Origin: Brachybacterium nesterenkovii
Lineage (GTDB): Bacteria; Actinomycetota; Actinomycetes; Actinomycetales; Dermabacteraceae
Assembly: GCF_900163655.1 (NCBI RefSeq)
Contig: NZ_FWFG01000050.1
Location: 1-64,000, forward strand
Length of the DNA stretch: 64,000 nt
Direction of reading: 5' to 3'
A program made the translations under genes and the position numbers. Below the pieces are notes generated by a model. It ran no database searches. It worked only from the letters and a program-made list of their open reading frames with translations, and was not told the DNA's origin. Of this stretch, positions 1 through 7,751 are shown in pieces. Position 1 is the stretch's first letter. The number at the start of each line of letters is the position of its first letter.

Positions 1-489
1 CTCGACGGCATCGAGGCCACCCGGCGGATCCTCGAGCAGGCCCCCGAGGGCCGCGGGCCGAAGATCATCGTGCTGACCACCTTCGACCTCGACGACTACG
101 TCATGGCCGCGATCCGCGCCGGCGCGAGCGGCTTCCTGCTCAAGGACGCCCAGCCCGAGGATCTCCTCGCCGCGATCCGCACCGTGCACCGCGGGGACGC
201 CGTCATCGCCCCGTCCGCGACCCGCCGCCTGCTGTCCCAGATGGCCACCACGGCGCCGGCGGCCCCCAAGGACGCGACCCCGCTCGAGGCCCTCACCGAC
301 CGCGAGCGCGACGTCCTCTCCCTCATGGCCAAGGGGCTGTCGAACACGGAGATCGGCGAGGCCCTCTTCGTCGCCGAGGCCACCGTGAAGACCCACGTGG
401 GCCGCGTGCTGGCCAAGACGGGTGCGCGCGACCGCGTGCAGGCCGTGATCGTGGCCTTCGAGACGGGCCTGGTCAGCCCCGGGGAATGA
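1..489 (+). CDS. NarL/LuxR-family response regulator, 5' end cut by window
   Basis: Frame 1 is open from the first base to the TGA at 487-489, so the gene begins outside the window. What remains is the second half of a receiver domain (the strand with VLTTF, then GASGFLLKDA with the conserved Lys) and a C-terminal LuxR/GerE helix-turn-helix. The HTH carries LTDRERDVLSLMAKGLSN and EATVKTHV. This is the layout of NarL/FixJ two-component regulators, which bind DNA when phosphorylated by a partner kinase. The kinase, presumably upstream, is not visible. The gene lies about 230 nt before an ABC transporter operon on the same strand and could regulate it, but that is inference. The stop codon is the first triplet of a 14-bp tandem repeat. 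Confidence 0.93.
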   Translation, partial: LDGIEATRRILEQAPEGRGPKIIVLTTFDLDDYVMAAIRAGASGFLLKDAQPEDLLAAIRTVHRGDAVIAPSATRRLLSQMATTAPAAPKDATPLEALTDRERDVLSLMAKGLSNTEIGEALFVAEATVKTHVGRVLAKTGARDRVQAVIVAFETGLVSPGE

Positions 490-556
490 GCGCTCGGGGC
501 TGAGCATTCGGGAGTGGGCGCTCGGGACTGGGCATGCGGGAGTGGGCGCCGGGGCG
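487..556 (+). repeat. 14-bp tandem repeat, 5 copies, starting at the stop codon
   Basis: Five consecutive 14-nt units begin at 487, 501, 515, 529 and 543. The first is tgagcgctcggggc and the rest are variants starting tga or tgg. The TGA of the response regulator is the first triplet of unit 1. The period is not a multiple of three and the array is untranslated. Confidence 0.85.
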
Positions 557-593
557 CGCTGCTCCCCCTGCGGTATGACGCCCCTCTCCCCCC

Positions 594-650
594 GAGGTCG
601 GCCCCGCGCCGCGGCGGTCGAGCCCGCGGCCCGATGCGGGGCCAGACCTC
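594..650 (+). terminator. inverted repeat between response regulator and ABC operon
   Basis: gaggtc plus ggccccgc (594-607) can pair with gcggggcc, one bulged a, and gacctc (636-650). The 28-nt loop is itself GC-rich. There is no T tract, as is usual in actinobacteria. It could end the regulator transcript or be a leader hairpin of the ABC operon. Confidence 0.4.
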
Positions 651-716
651 CGGGTCGAAGACTGATGAGGTCCCTCCCGGCAGGTGCCGGGGCCCCGACC
701 CGCAGCAGGAGAACCC

Positions 717-1502
717 ATGACCGCGCCAGCGTCCGCCGCCGCCCACGACAGCCTCGCCCACGACCCCAGCATCGGCGACCCCAGTACCGGCGACCGCAGC
801 GGAGGCGGCGGGCACGCCGAGCCCGCGATCAGCGCCCGCGGCCTGGTCCGCACCTACGGCACGGGCGAGAGCGCCGTCCGGGCCCTCGACGGGGTCGACG
901 TCGACATCGCGCGCGGCGCGTTCACCGCGATCATGGGCCCCTCGGGATCGGGCAAATCGACCCTGCTGCATGTCCTGGCCGGCCTCGATGCCCTGGACCG
1001 CGGCTCGATCCGCATCGACGGCACCGAGATCACCCGCCTGCGCGACGACGCCCTGACCGCCCTGCGGCGCGACCGCATCGGCTTCGTCTTCCAGTCCTTC
1101 AACCTGCTGCCGATGCTCACGGCCGAGCAGAACATCCTCCTGCCGCTCGACCTCGCGGGCCGCCGCGTCGATCGCACCTGGTTCGACACCGTCACCGGCG
1201 CCTTCGGCCTCACCGACCGCCTGGGCCACCTGCCCTCCGAGCTCTCGGGCGGGCAGGTCCAGCGCGTCGCGATCGCCCGCGCGCTCATCACCTCCCCCGC
1301 CGTGGTCTTCGCCGACGAGCCCACCGGCAACCTCGACTCCGCCACCACCGCCGAGGTCCTGGACTTCCTGCGCCTGAGCGTCGACGAGTTCGGCCAGACC
1401 GTCGTCATGGTCACCCACGAGCGCGATGCCGCCGAGACCGCCGATCGCATCATCACGCTCGCGGACGGCCGCATCGCGACCGACGAGGAGATCGCCCGAT
1501 GA
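717..1502 (+). CDS. ABC transporter ATP-binding protein (MacB/LolD type)
   Basis: A 261-aa ATPase subunit. The start at 717 is chosen because AGGAG lies just upstream and alternatives further upstream are weak. The first ~35 residues are a low-complexity A/D/S/G tail. The ATPase core follows, with Walker A GPSGSGKST (about 74-82), Q-loop FVFQSFN, signature LSGGQVQR, Walker B VVFADEP and the D-loop GNLDS. This is the MacB/LolD/FtsE group, which powers FtsX-type permeases that export peptides, lipoproteins or drugs. It overlaps the permease gene by 4 nt (ATGA), so the two are translationally coupled. The substrate cannot be read from the sequence. Confidence 0.95.
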   Translation: MTAPASAAAHDSLAHDPSIGDPSTGDRSGGGGHAEPAISARGLVRTYGTGESAVRALDGVDVDIARGAFTAIMGPSGSGKSTLLHVLAGLDALDRGSIRIDGTEITRLRDDALTALRRDRIGFVFQSFNLLPMLTAEQNILLPLDLAGRRVDRTWFDTVTGAFGLTDRLGHLPSELSGGQVQRVAIARALITSPAVVFADEPTGNLDSATTAEVLDFLRLSVDEFGQTVVMVTHERDAAETADRIITLADGRIATDEEIAR

Positions 1503-4060
1503 GCGCCATCGCCGCCTCCCGCCCCGCGGAGCATTCGCGGCGCGGCGGACTGCGCATCCGCCTGACCCCGCGCCGCCGGCACCTCGCCGCGATCATCACC
1601 ATCGCGCTGTCCACCGCCTTCGTCGTCGTGATGGTGCTCGCCGGCGGCCTGCTGCGCTCGAGCATGTCGGCCGATATCGACGACCGGATGCGGGGCGCCG
1701 ACCTCGTGGCCGCGGCGCCCGCGGGCGATGAGAGCGGGCCGGCCGGCACCCTGGCCCCGCAGATCCCGGGCGCCGTGGCCGTCTGGCCGCAGGGCGACCT
1801 GTACGCCACCGCACGCTCCGCCGCGCTGGATGCGCCGGTGTTCATCACGCTGAGCGTGGATCCGCCCGCCGCCGCCGGTGGGACCCCGATCGCCGAGGGA
1901 CGGGACGCGAGGGCCGGGAACGAGATCGTCATCGACCCGACCGCCGCCGACCGGCTGCGGGTCGGGGTGGGCGATGAGATCACCCTGCCGGCCGAGTACT
2001 CGCCGACCGGAGCCGAGCAGCGCCTCACCGTCGTCGGCATCTCCCGCGGCACGCAGGCCGGCGCGATCGGCGGCGGCTATCCCCGGATCCACCTGAACCA
2101 GGCCAACACCGATGCGATCGCAGGCCCGGGCGCCTTCGACACCGCCGCGGGCTGGTCCGTGGCGCTCGAGGACGGGGCCGATGCGCAGGCCGTCGCCGCC
2201 GCTTCCACGACCGACGGCATGGATGTCATGACCGTCGAGGAGGCTCGCGAGTCGCAGCTCGACACGATGATGCGCGGCGCCGCCGCGCTCGGGCTGATCC
2301 TGGGCGTCTTCGTCCTCATCGCGCTCATCACGGCCGCGGTGGTCATCGCCAACACCTTCGCCGTCACCCTGGCCCAGCGGGTGCGCTCGCTCGCCCTGCT
2401 GCGGACGCTCGGGGCGCAGCGCCGCCAGGTCGCCCGCGTGGTGCTGCGCGAGTCGCTCGCGGTCGGCCTGATCGGCTCCGCGCTCGGGGTGGTCATCGGC
2501 CATGCGCTCGTCCAGGCGCTGCTGGCCGGGGCCCTGGCCGTGGGCTGGCTGCACGGCTTGCTCTGGGTGCCCGTGAGCGCCGCCTCCGTGCTGCTGCCGG
2601 TAGCGGCGGGCCTGGTCGTGACGCTCGGCGCCGGTATGGGACCGGTCCGCGCCGCCACGCGCGTCGCCCCGCTCGAGGCGCTGCGCCCGGCCCCGGACTC
2701 CGGCGGGCACGCCGAGGGCCGTCTGGGCCTCCGCGGCATTCTCGGGCTCGCGGCGCTCGTGGTCGGACTCGCCCTGCTCGGCGGCGGCGTCGCCCTCTCG
2801 CACGCCGGATCGACAGGCGGGGGCACCCTGCTGGGCGTCGTCGGCGGCGCCCTCAGCTTCTTCGGGATCCTCGTGGCGCTGGTCCGGGTCACGGCCCCTC
2901 TCGCGCGTCTGTCCGGCGCGGTCATCGGGCGCCTCGGCGGCCTCCCGGCGCGCATCGCCGCCGCCAACACCACGCGCTCCCCGCGCCGCAGCGCCGCAAC
3001 GATCGCGGCCCTGCTCATCGGGACGACGCTCATGACGATGATGGCGGTCGGCTCGCAGTCGGCCTCGCATACCCTCACCACGGAGCTCGCGAGCCGCAAG
3101 CCCGTCGACATCGTCGTGACGGCCGAGTCGATGCCCGCCGACGCGGCCGAGGAGCTCGCCGGTGTCCGCGGGGTCGGAGACGTGGCGGCCGTGCGCCGCG
3201 GCGACGTGCAGGTCGGGGCCGACGAGCCGATGACGGTCTACGGCGCCACGGGCGCGCAGCTCGACGCGGTCGCCAACCGCGACGACCTCGGTTCCCTCCT
3301 GAGGGACGACGAGCTGCTGCTGGGCGCCGAGCGCGCCGACCGCTTCGGCGTCCACGACGGGCAGGAGCTGCGGATCACCGGGGCGGACGGCGCCGAGCAC
3401 ACGGTGCGCGTGCGGGTCGACGGGAACCTGCAGATGACGCTCGTGACCCCCGCGACGCTGGAGCACCTCGTCGCCGCCCCGACCCCGGTGCTGCTCGCGC
3501 GCTTCGCCGAGCCCGGCTCGGCCGACCGCGGCGACGCCGACGGGATCTCGATCTCCACCGGGGTCCAGGACCTCGTGGCCGGCGAGGGCTGGCAGGGCGC
3601 GGACGCGAACGGCGGCGCCGGCATCGAGCGCGAGATGTACGGGAAGACCCTCGGCACGCTGCTGGGCATCACCATCGGCCTGCTCGCCGTGGCCGTCATC
3701 GTCGCCCTCGTGGGCGTCGCGAACACGCTGAGCCTCGGCGTCATCGAGCGCACCGGGGAGAACGCCCTGCTGCGGGCGCTGGGCACCACGCGGCGGCAGA
3801 TGCGGGCGATGCTCGGCTGGGAGGGCGTGCTGCTCGCGCTCGTCGGCGCCGTGCTCGGGATCGGCCTGGGCACCGTCTACGGGATCCTCGGCATCCACGC
3901 CCTGCTGGGCTCGGCGTTCCCGGTGATCATCGCGATCCCGTGGGCGCAGATCGGCGCGGTGCTGGTCCTCGCAGTCCTCGCCGGATGGGCGGCCTCGGTG
4001 CTGCCGGCCCGGCGCGCGGCTCGCACGGCACCGGCGCAGGCGCTCGCGGCGCGGGACTGA
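1499..4060 (+). CDS. ABC transporter permease with two FtsX domains
   Basis: An 853-aa membrane protein that starts inside the stop of the ATPase gene. The N-terminal TM helix (about residues 25-48) is followed by an extracytoplasmic MacB-like domain, three TM helices forming the first FtsX block (about 260-410), a further TM pair, a second extracellular domain, and a final FtsX block of three helices near the C terminus. The two halves share TLGAQRRQ and ALGTTRRQ coupling-helix motifs. This duplicated layout is typical of actinobacterial drug or peptide exporters in which one polypeptide supplies both membrane halves. It pairs with the preceding ATPase. Confidence 0.94.
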   Translation: MSAIAASRPAEHSRRGGLRIRLTPRRRHLAAIITIALSTAFVVVMVLAGGLLRSSMSADIDDRMRGADLVAAAPAGDESGPAGTLAPQIPGAVAVWPQGDLYATARSAALDAPVFITLSVDPPAAAGGTPIAEGRDARAGNEIVIDPTAADRLRVGVGDEITLPAEYSPTGAEQRLTVVGISRGTQAGAIGGGYPRIHLNQANTDAIAGPGAFDTAAGWSVALEDGADAQAVAAASTTDGMDVMTVEEARESQLDTMMRGAAALGLILGVFVLIALITAAVVIANTFAVTLAQRVRSLALLRTLGAQRRQVARVVLRESLAVGLIGSALGVVIGHALVQALLAGALAVGWLHGLLWVPVSAASVLLPVAAGLVVTLGAGMGPVRAATRVAPLEALRPAPDSGGHAEGRLGLRGILGLAALVVGLALLGGGVALSHAGSTGGGTLLGVVGGALSFFGILVALVRVTAPLARLSGAVIGRLGGLPARIAAANTTRSPRRSAATIAALLIGTTLMTMMAVGSQSASHTLTTELASRKPVDIVVTAESMPADAAEELAGVRGVGDVAAVRRGDVQVGADEPMTVYGATGAQLDAVANRDDLGSLLRDDELLLGAERADRFGVHDGQELRITGADGAEHTVRVRVDGNLQMTLVTPATLEHLVAAPTPVLLARFAEPGSADRGDADGISISTGVQDLVAGEGWQGADANGGAGIEREMYGKTLGTLLGITIGLLAVAVIVALVGVANTLSLGVIERTGENALLRALGTTRRQMRAMLGWEGVLLALVGAVLGIGLGTVYGILGIHALLGSAFPVIIAIPWAQIGAVLVLAVLAGWAASVLPARRAARTAPAQALAARD

Positions 4061-4073
4061 GCGCGGCGGGCCG

Positions 4074-4125
4074 AGAGCCCCCGCAGGAGATCGCGGAGCA
4101 GAGCCCCGGCAGGAGATCGCGGAGC
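4074..4125. repeat. 26-bp direct repeat after the permease stop
   Basis: Two adjacent 26-nt copies (4074-4099 and 4100-4125) differ at a single base and begin 14 nt after the stop codon. The 19-nt core gcaggagatcgcggagcag is identical in both. Confidence 0.8.
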
Positions 4126-4137
4126 AGGAGGAGACGA

Positions 4138-4171
4138 CGGGCGGGACCGGTCATCAGGACCGGGCCCACCC
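4138..4171. terminator. imperfect hairpin between convergent genes
   Basis: ccggtc (4147-4152), a 5-nt loop and gaccgg (4158-4163), extended outward by two 3-bp blocks separated by mismatches. It sits between the ends of the permease (+) and the small membrane protein (-), so it may serve both. Confidence 0.4.
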
Positions 4172-4267
4172 GTCGCCTGCAGGGTGCGGCGTGCGGGGCG
4201 CCGCTCCTGGCCGAGCGGGGTGAGGCCGTCGCCGCGTCCGGCGGCTCGGCGCCGTGCGCTGCTCCTG

Positions 4268-4645
4268 TCAGTCCTGGTCGAGCGGGGTGGGGGTCGAGCT
4301 CACGAGCCGCATCAGCAGCACGATGGCGATGATCGCGAGGACCAGCCCGATGCCGCCCGCCGTCAGCAGTCCGCCGCGCAGCATCGAGGCGGCGGTCAGC
4401 GCCTGGAACAGCTGCCACGTGATGCCGAAGCCGACGCCGAAGCGCCCGCCGCGCAGCACCGAGGCCGCGGCGAGGCCCACCAGGACCGCGAACAGCACCA
4501 GGAAACCGGCCAGTCCCAGCAGGAACGTGCGCGAGGCGTCGGAGTCGGTGCCGCCGAGCGCGACGATCGAGGCGAGGGCCAGCAGGCCGAGGGCCTCGAG
4601 CGCGAGGACGAGCGCCGCCGGCGTGCGGGACGGGGAATCAGCCAT
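4268..4645 (-). CDS. small membrane protein of unknown function
   Basis: 125 residues with four hydrophobic segments (about 10-30, 41-62, 70-85 and 92-113), a short N terminus and a charged PLDQD tail. I recognise no catalytic motif. The start at 4645 is supported by a TACAGT -10 hexamer at 4658-4653, leaving 7 nt to the ATG, which predicts a leaderless message. Size, topology and position beside whiB1, DUF2505 and pdtaS resemble the conserved membrane protein Rv3217c of M. tuberculosis, but that match is from memory of gene order only. Confidence 0.75.
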   Translation of the reverse strand: MADSPSRTPAALVLALEALGLLALASIVALGGTDSDASRTFLLGLAGFLVLFAVLVGLAAASVLRGGRFGVGFGITWQLFQALTAASMLRGGLLTAGGIGLVLAIIAIVLLMRLVSSTPTPLDQD

Positions 4646-4652
4646 GGCCAGA

Positions 4653-4658
4653 ACTGTA
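4653..4658 (-). promoter_or_regulatory. -10 element TACAGT, leaderless promoter
   Basis: TACAGT on the minus strand with 7 nt to the ATG at 4645. No good -35 is visible. The same TACAGT-N6/7-ATG arrangement recurs at 11256 and 33879. Confidence 0.5.
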
Positions 4659-4747
4659 CGTGCCGCCTCGTGACTGCCACGCCGTGGCTGCCGCCCCGTG
4701 ACCGCCGCGCTGTGACTGCTCCGTGCGCTCAGCCGCGCTCCCTGCGT

Positions 4748-4787
4748 CCGGGACCGGTGCGGCGCCCACCCGCCGCACCGGTCCCGG
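4748..4787. terminator. perfect 17-bp hairpin in a divergent intergenic region
   Basis: Arms 4748-4764 and 4771-4787 are perfectly complementary (core ggaccggtgcggcg) around a 6-nt loop cccacc. It looks like a strong terminator, yet it lies upstream of both flanking genes (4645 minus, 5026 plus). Neither annotated gene would be terminated by it, so it may end an unannotated small transcript. Confidence 0.55.
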
Positions 4788-4794
4788 TCGGATG

Positions 4795-4847
4795 CAAGGG
4801 ATGGCGGTGTGGGAAGTGCCACCGAGTTGCGCACGCGCGATCCCTTG
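4795..4847. other. inverted repeat caagggat...atcccttg upstream of whiB1
   Basis: An 8-bp inverted repeat (4795-4802 and 4840-4847) with a 37-nt spacer, directly beside the hairpin at 4748-4787. It could be a structured RNA or an operator-like site; nothing more can be said. The rest of 4646-5025 holds no gene that I can see. Confidence 0.3.
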
Positions 4848-5025
4848 TCCCGTCGACGCGGCCCCGGGGAAGATGGACAGCGCCCGTTTCCGAGGCCGAC
4901 GCCCTGCATACGCGCAGACGTCGCCTCGTTCACGGGCGATGACCCCCACTGCACGTCCTGCGGGACGTACCGCGGCGTGCCGCCTCCTCGGAGACGGCGG
5001 GCCGCACTGGAAAGAGAGAGTGACG

Positions 5026-5274
5026 ATGGACTGGCGCCACCGCGCGGAATGCCTCACGCAGGACCCGGAGCTGTTCTTCCCGATCGGGAACACGGGACCC
5101 GCGATCACGCAGATCCAGGAGGCCAAGGCCGTCTGCCAGCGCTGCGAGGTCATGACCACGTGCCTGAAGTTCGCTCTGGAGACGGGGCAGGACTCGGGCG
5201 TCTGGGGTGGTCTGTCCGAGGACGAGCGCCGCTCGCTCAAGCGCCGCACCGCCCGCGCCCGTCGCGCCGGCTGA
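5026..5274 (+). CDS. whiB1: WhiB1-type iron-sulfur transcription regulator
   Basis: 82 aa. It begins MDWRHRAECLTQDPELFFP, nearly the pattern of mycobacterial WhiB1/streptomycete WblE. Four cysteines (C9, C37, C40, C46) would hold a 4Fe-4S cluster. GVWGGLSEDERR is the WhiB beta-turn, followed by the basic DNA-binding tail LKRRTARARRAG. WhiB1 is an essential NO-responsive regulator in mycobacteria that binds the sigma factor. The ATG at 5026 is preceded by a purine-rich aaagagagag. The gene is convergent with pdtaS, as in M. tuberculosis. Confidence 0.95.
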   Translation: MDWRHRAECLTQDPELFFPIGNTGPAITQIQEAKAVCQRCEVMTTCLKFALETGQDSGVWGGLSEDERRSLKRRTARARRAG

Positions 5275-5318
5275 GCCACTGCCCCTGCATCGGAGCTCCC
5301 CGGAGTCTCGACAACCAC

Positions 5319-5377
5319 GGCCTCCACGGTCATGGCCTCTGCGGCCATGGCTCCGCGGCCATGGCATCCGCGGTCAT
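5319..5377. repeat. 15-bp tandem repeat, 4 copies, before a terminator
   Basis: Units at 5319-5333, 5334-5348, 5349-5362 (one base shorter) and 5363-5377 follow the pattern ggcctctgcggccat. The last unit runs into the left arm of the hairpin at 5376-5431. Confidence 0.7.
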
Positions 5378-5431
5378 GACGAAGGCCGGTCCCCCACCCG
5401 CTCTGCGGCGCCGGGGACCGGCCTTCGTCAT
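5376..5431. terminator. bidirectional terminator, perfect 19-bp stem
   Basis: atgacgaaggccggtcccc (5376-5394) pairs exactly with ggggaccggccttcgtcat (5413-5431) around an 18-nt loop. It stands between the convergent whiB1 and pdtaS genes and can act on both strands. There is no U tract. Confidence 0.8.
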
Positions 5432-5520
5432 GCGCGGGGTGGCTGATGGGCCACCGCATCGCCCCTGGCGGTGCTGCCGTCGGCGGCAGGAGCGGCCGGC
5501 GCGGAGCCCCGCTCGCGGCC

Positions 5521-7014
5521 TCAGACGCCCAGCGGGTCCAGGTAGACGTCGAGCGTCGCGATGGTGCCGCCGCCGGGGCGGTCGCTCCAGGTGAGCGTCC
5601 CGCCCAGCTCGCCCTGGACGAGCGTCGAGGCGATGTTGGTGCCCAGCCCGGAGGGCTTGCGCGAGCCCATGCCCACGCCGTCGTCCTCGATGCGGATCAC
5701 CAGGTGGGATCCCGTGCGCTCGGAGCGGACCGTGAGCGTGCCGCCGGTCTCCGAGAGCCCGTGCTCGACCGCGTTGGTCACGAGCTCGGTGACGACGAGC
5801 GCGAGCGGCGTCGCCTCCTCGGCCCGCACCGTGCCGGCCTTCCCAATGCGCTCCGTGCTCACCTCCACCTGCACGGCCCCGTCCATCGGGTCGGTGTCGG
5901 CGTGGCGCACCGAGGCGCTCGCGGCGTCCACCGCCAGGCGCAGGCAGCGGTCGATCACCTCGTCGAAGAACACCGCCTCCTCGCTGCCCTGCAGCAGGGA
6001 CTCGTGCACGAGCGCGATCGTCGAGACCCGCCGCATGGCCTCGAACAGGGCGTCGCGGGCCTCATCGCTCTTCATCCGCCGCGACTGCATGCGCAGCAGC
6101 GCCGCGACGGTCTGCAGATTGTTCTTGACCCGGTGGTGGACCTCGCGGATCGTCGCGTCCTTGGTCATGAGCTCGCGCTCGCGGCGCCGCAGCTCCGTCA
6201 CGTCGCGCACGAGCACGATCGCGCCGTCGCGGACCCCGGAGGCCTTGAGCGGCACCGCCCGCAGCGACAGGGTGCCCCCGCGGGCCTGCATATCGGTGCG
6301 CCACGCCGCGCGCCCCATGAGCACGAGCGGCAGCGACTCGTCCACGGGGGCACGGGACTGCAGCACCTCGGTGGACAGCTCGGCCAGGGTCGTGTCCGTC
6401 ATGTCCCCCTCCACGCCGAAGCGGTGGAAGGCGGACAGCGCATTGGGAGAGGCCCACTGGACCACGCCGTTGGCATCGAGCTCGACGATGCCGTCACCCA
6501 CGCGCGGGGCGCCGCGTCGCGGCGGGATCGGCGCGCCGGCGATCGGGAACTCCCCCGTCGAGACCATCCGCAGCATCCGCATCCCGAGCTCCCGCTGGCG
6601 CACGCGGTCCGGGGGGCGCGGCGTGCTCGGCACGGGCGACTCGACCGTGATGACGCCGGCGACGAGACCGTCCTTGCGGACGGGGATCGTCAGCAGGTCC
6701 GCCGGCCGCCCCTCGCGCTCGACGAGACGGGGATCGACCTGGTCCCGTCGGCCCGTCAGCAGGGCGAGCAGCTCGGGGTCGGACCGGTCGTCCACGGCGA
6801 TCCCGACGGGGTCCTCGTAGTAGACCGAGGAGCCGGCGGAGGGACGGATGTGCGCGACCGCGGTCGCCTGGCCTCCGCGCAGGATCCACAGCACGAGGTC
6901 CGCGCGCGTGAGATCGGAGACGACGTTCCAGTCGCCGACGAGCAGGCGGAGCCATTCGGCGGTGCGCTCGTCGTGTCCGGGGGCGTCGGAGAGGAAGTTC
7001 GCGCGGCTCGGCAT
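5521..7014 (-). CDS. pdtaS: PdtaS-type cytosolic sensor histidine kinase
   Basis: 497 aa with no membrane segment. A GAF-like region (about 5-150) precedes a PAS region (about 170-280). A HisKA_2/HWE-family dimerisation segment follows, with EVHHRVKNNLQ at 291-301; one of H293/H294 should be the phospho-acceptor. The C-terminal HATPase has ELVTNAVEHG, EDDGVGMG and GLGTNI. PdtaS phosphorylates the antiterminator regulator PdtaR; no pdtaR is in the window. The start at 7014 fits a leaderless promoter (TATCCT at 7026-7021, then 6 nt, then ATG) and gives a length near the mycobacterial 501 aa. Its position beside whiB1 is conserved in M. tuberculosis. Confidence 0.93.
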   Translation of the reverse strand: MPSRANFLSDAPGHDERTAEWLRLLVGDWNVVSDLTRADLVLWILRGGQATAVAHIRPSAGSSVYYEDPVGIAVDDRSDPELLALLTGRRDQVDPRLVEREGRPADLLTIPVRKDGLVAGVITVESPVPSTPRPPDRVRQRELGMRMLRMVSTGEFPIAGAPIPPRRGAPRVGDGIVELDANGVVQWASPNALSAFHRFGVEGDMTDTTLAELSTEVLQSRAPVDESLPLVLMGRAAWRTDMQARGGTLSLRAVPLKASGVRDGAIVLVRDVTELRRRERELMTKDATIREVHHRVKNNLQTVAALLRMQSRRMKSDEARDALFEAMRRVSTIALVHESLLQGSEEAVFFDEVIDRCLRLAVDAASASVRHADTDPMDGAVQVEVSTERIGKAGTVRAEEATPLALVVTELVTNAVEHGLSETGGTLTVRSERTGSHLVIRIEDDGVGMGSRKPSGLGTNIASTLVQGELGGTLTWSDRPGGGTIATLDVYLDPLGV

Positions 7015-7020
7015 GCGCCC

Positions 7021-7026
7021 AGGATA
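7021..7026 (-). promoter_or_regulatory. -10 element TATCCT, leaderless pdtaS promoter
   Basis: TATCCT on the minus strand, 6 nt before the ATG at 7014. No recognisable -35 and no Shine-Dalgarno. Confidence 0.5.
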
Positions 7027-7134
7027 CGGCGCGAGGGATACTCGGATCCGCCATGACCGCATGGCCCGGACGGCCGAGCCGGACGACTGCCCCCTGACGA
7101 GACCGCGCACCGCCGCGGAGAGACGGAGCACGCG

Positions 7135-7638
7135 TTGCACCTGACCGAGACCCTGCACCTGCCCGTCTCCGCGCCCGATGCGGCCCGGATGTACGCCGAC
7201 CCGGGATACGCGCAGCTGCGCCGCCGGGAGCTCGAGGCGCAGGACGCGGATTCCCATATCGACGGCTCCCCCGAGGGCCCGTTCACGGCGACCACCACGC
7301 TGCGCATGCCCACCGAGCAGGTGCCCGACATCGTGCGCCGCTTCGTCGGGCAGAGCGTGCAGGTGCGAGAGACCCAGGAGTGGGGCGCGCCGGAGGCCGA
7401 CGGGTCCCGCCGCGGCACGATCCGCTTCGAGGTGATCGGGGCGCCGGCGACGATGACGGGGCGCACGCGCCTGGTGCCCGCGGGCGATGGCGCGTCCCGC
7501 CTGGAGGTCGACGGCGATCTCGTCGCGAAGGTGCCGCTGATCGGCCGGAAGATCGAGCAGACGGCCGTGCCCTACATCGGCCAGGTGCTGCGTCGCGAGG
7601 AGCGTTCGGCCGCGGCCTGGGCGGCGCAGGGCAGCTGA
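7135..7638 (+). CDS. DUF2505 family protein
   Basis: 167 aa, starting at TTG 7135 with GGAG 6 nt upstream. The sequence reads like a START/SRPBCC-type single-domain protein. It has an N-terminal strand LTETLHLPVSA, a central beta-rich part, and a C-terminal helix containing LIGRKIEQTAVPYIGQVLRREE. DUF2505 proteins are conserved in actinobacteria next to whiB1/pdtaS, and their function is unknown. A hydrophobic-ligand pocket is plausible from the fold only. The stop starts a tandem array. Confidence 0.85.
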   Translation: MHLTETLHLPVSAPDAARMYADPGYAQLRRRELEAQDADSHIDGSPEGPFTATTTLRMPTEQVPDIVRRFVGQSVQVRETQEWGAPEADGSRRGTIRFEVIGAPATMTGRTRLVPAGDGASRLEVDGDLVAKVPLIGRKIEQTAVPYIGQVLRREERSAAAWAAQGS

Positions 7639-7751
7639 GGATAGCGCCAGCACTGAGGACTGCAGCCCGCTGAGGGTGCAGGACTGCTGACGACCGCACA
7701 GCCGCTGACGCCTGCAACGCCGACGAGAGCTGCAGGAACGCCGGGGCGTCA
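7636..7751. repeat. 17-18-bp tandem array filling the gap between two convergent stops
   Basis: TGA recurs at 7636 (the DUF2505 stop), 7654, 7671, 7688 and 7706, giving units of 18, 17, 17 and 18 nt with a TGAGGA/TGACGx start. The same periodicity fades towards the opposite-strand stop at 7749-7751. The whole intergenic gap is essentially this degenerate array. Confidence 0.75.

Noticed and set aside
854-3898. Long minus-strand frame antisense to the ABC transporter genes
   Set aside because: No family resemblance; high-GC mirror frame. ABC motifs are on the plus strand.
4268-4954. Longer version of the small membrane protein starting near 4954
   Set aside because: The extension is low in hydrophobicity, crosses the orphan hairpin, and has no start signal; the leaderless promoter points to 4645.
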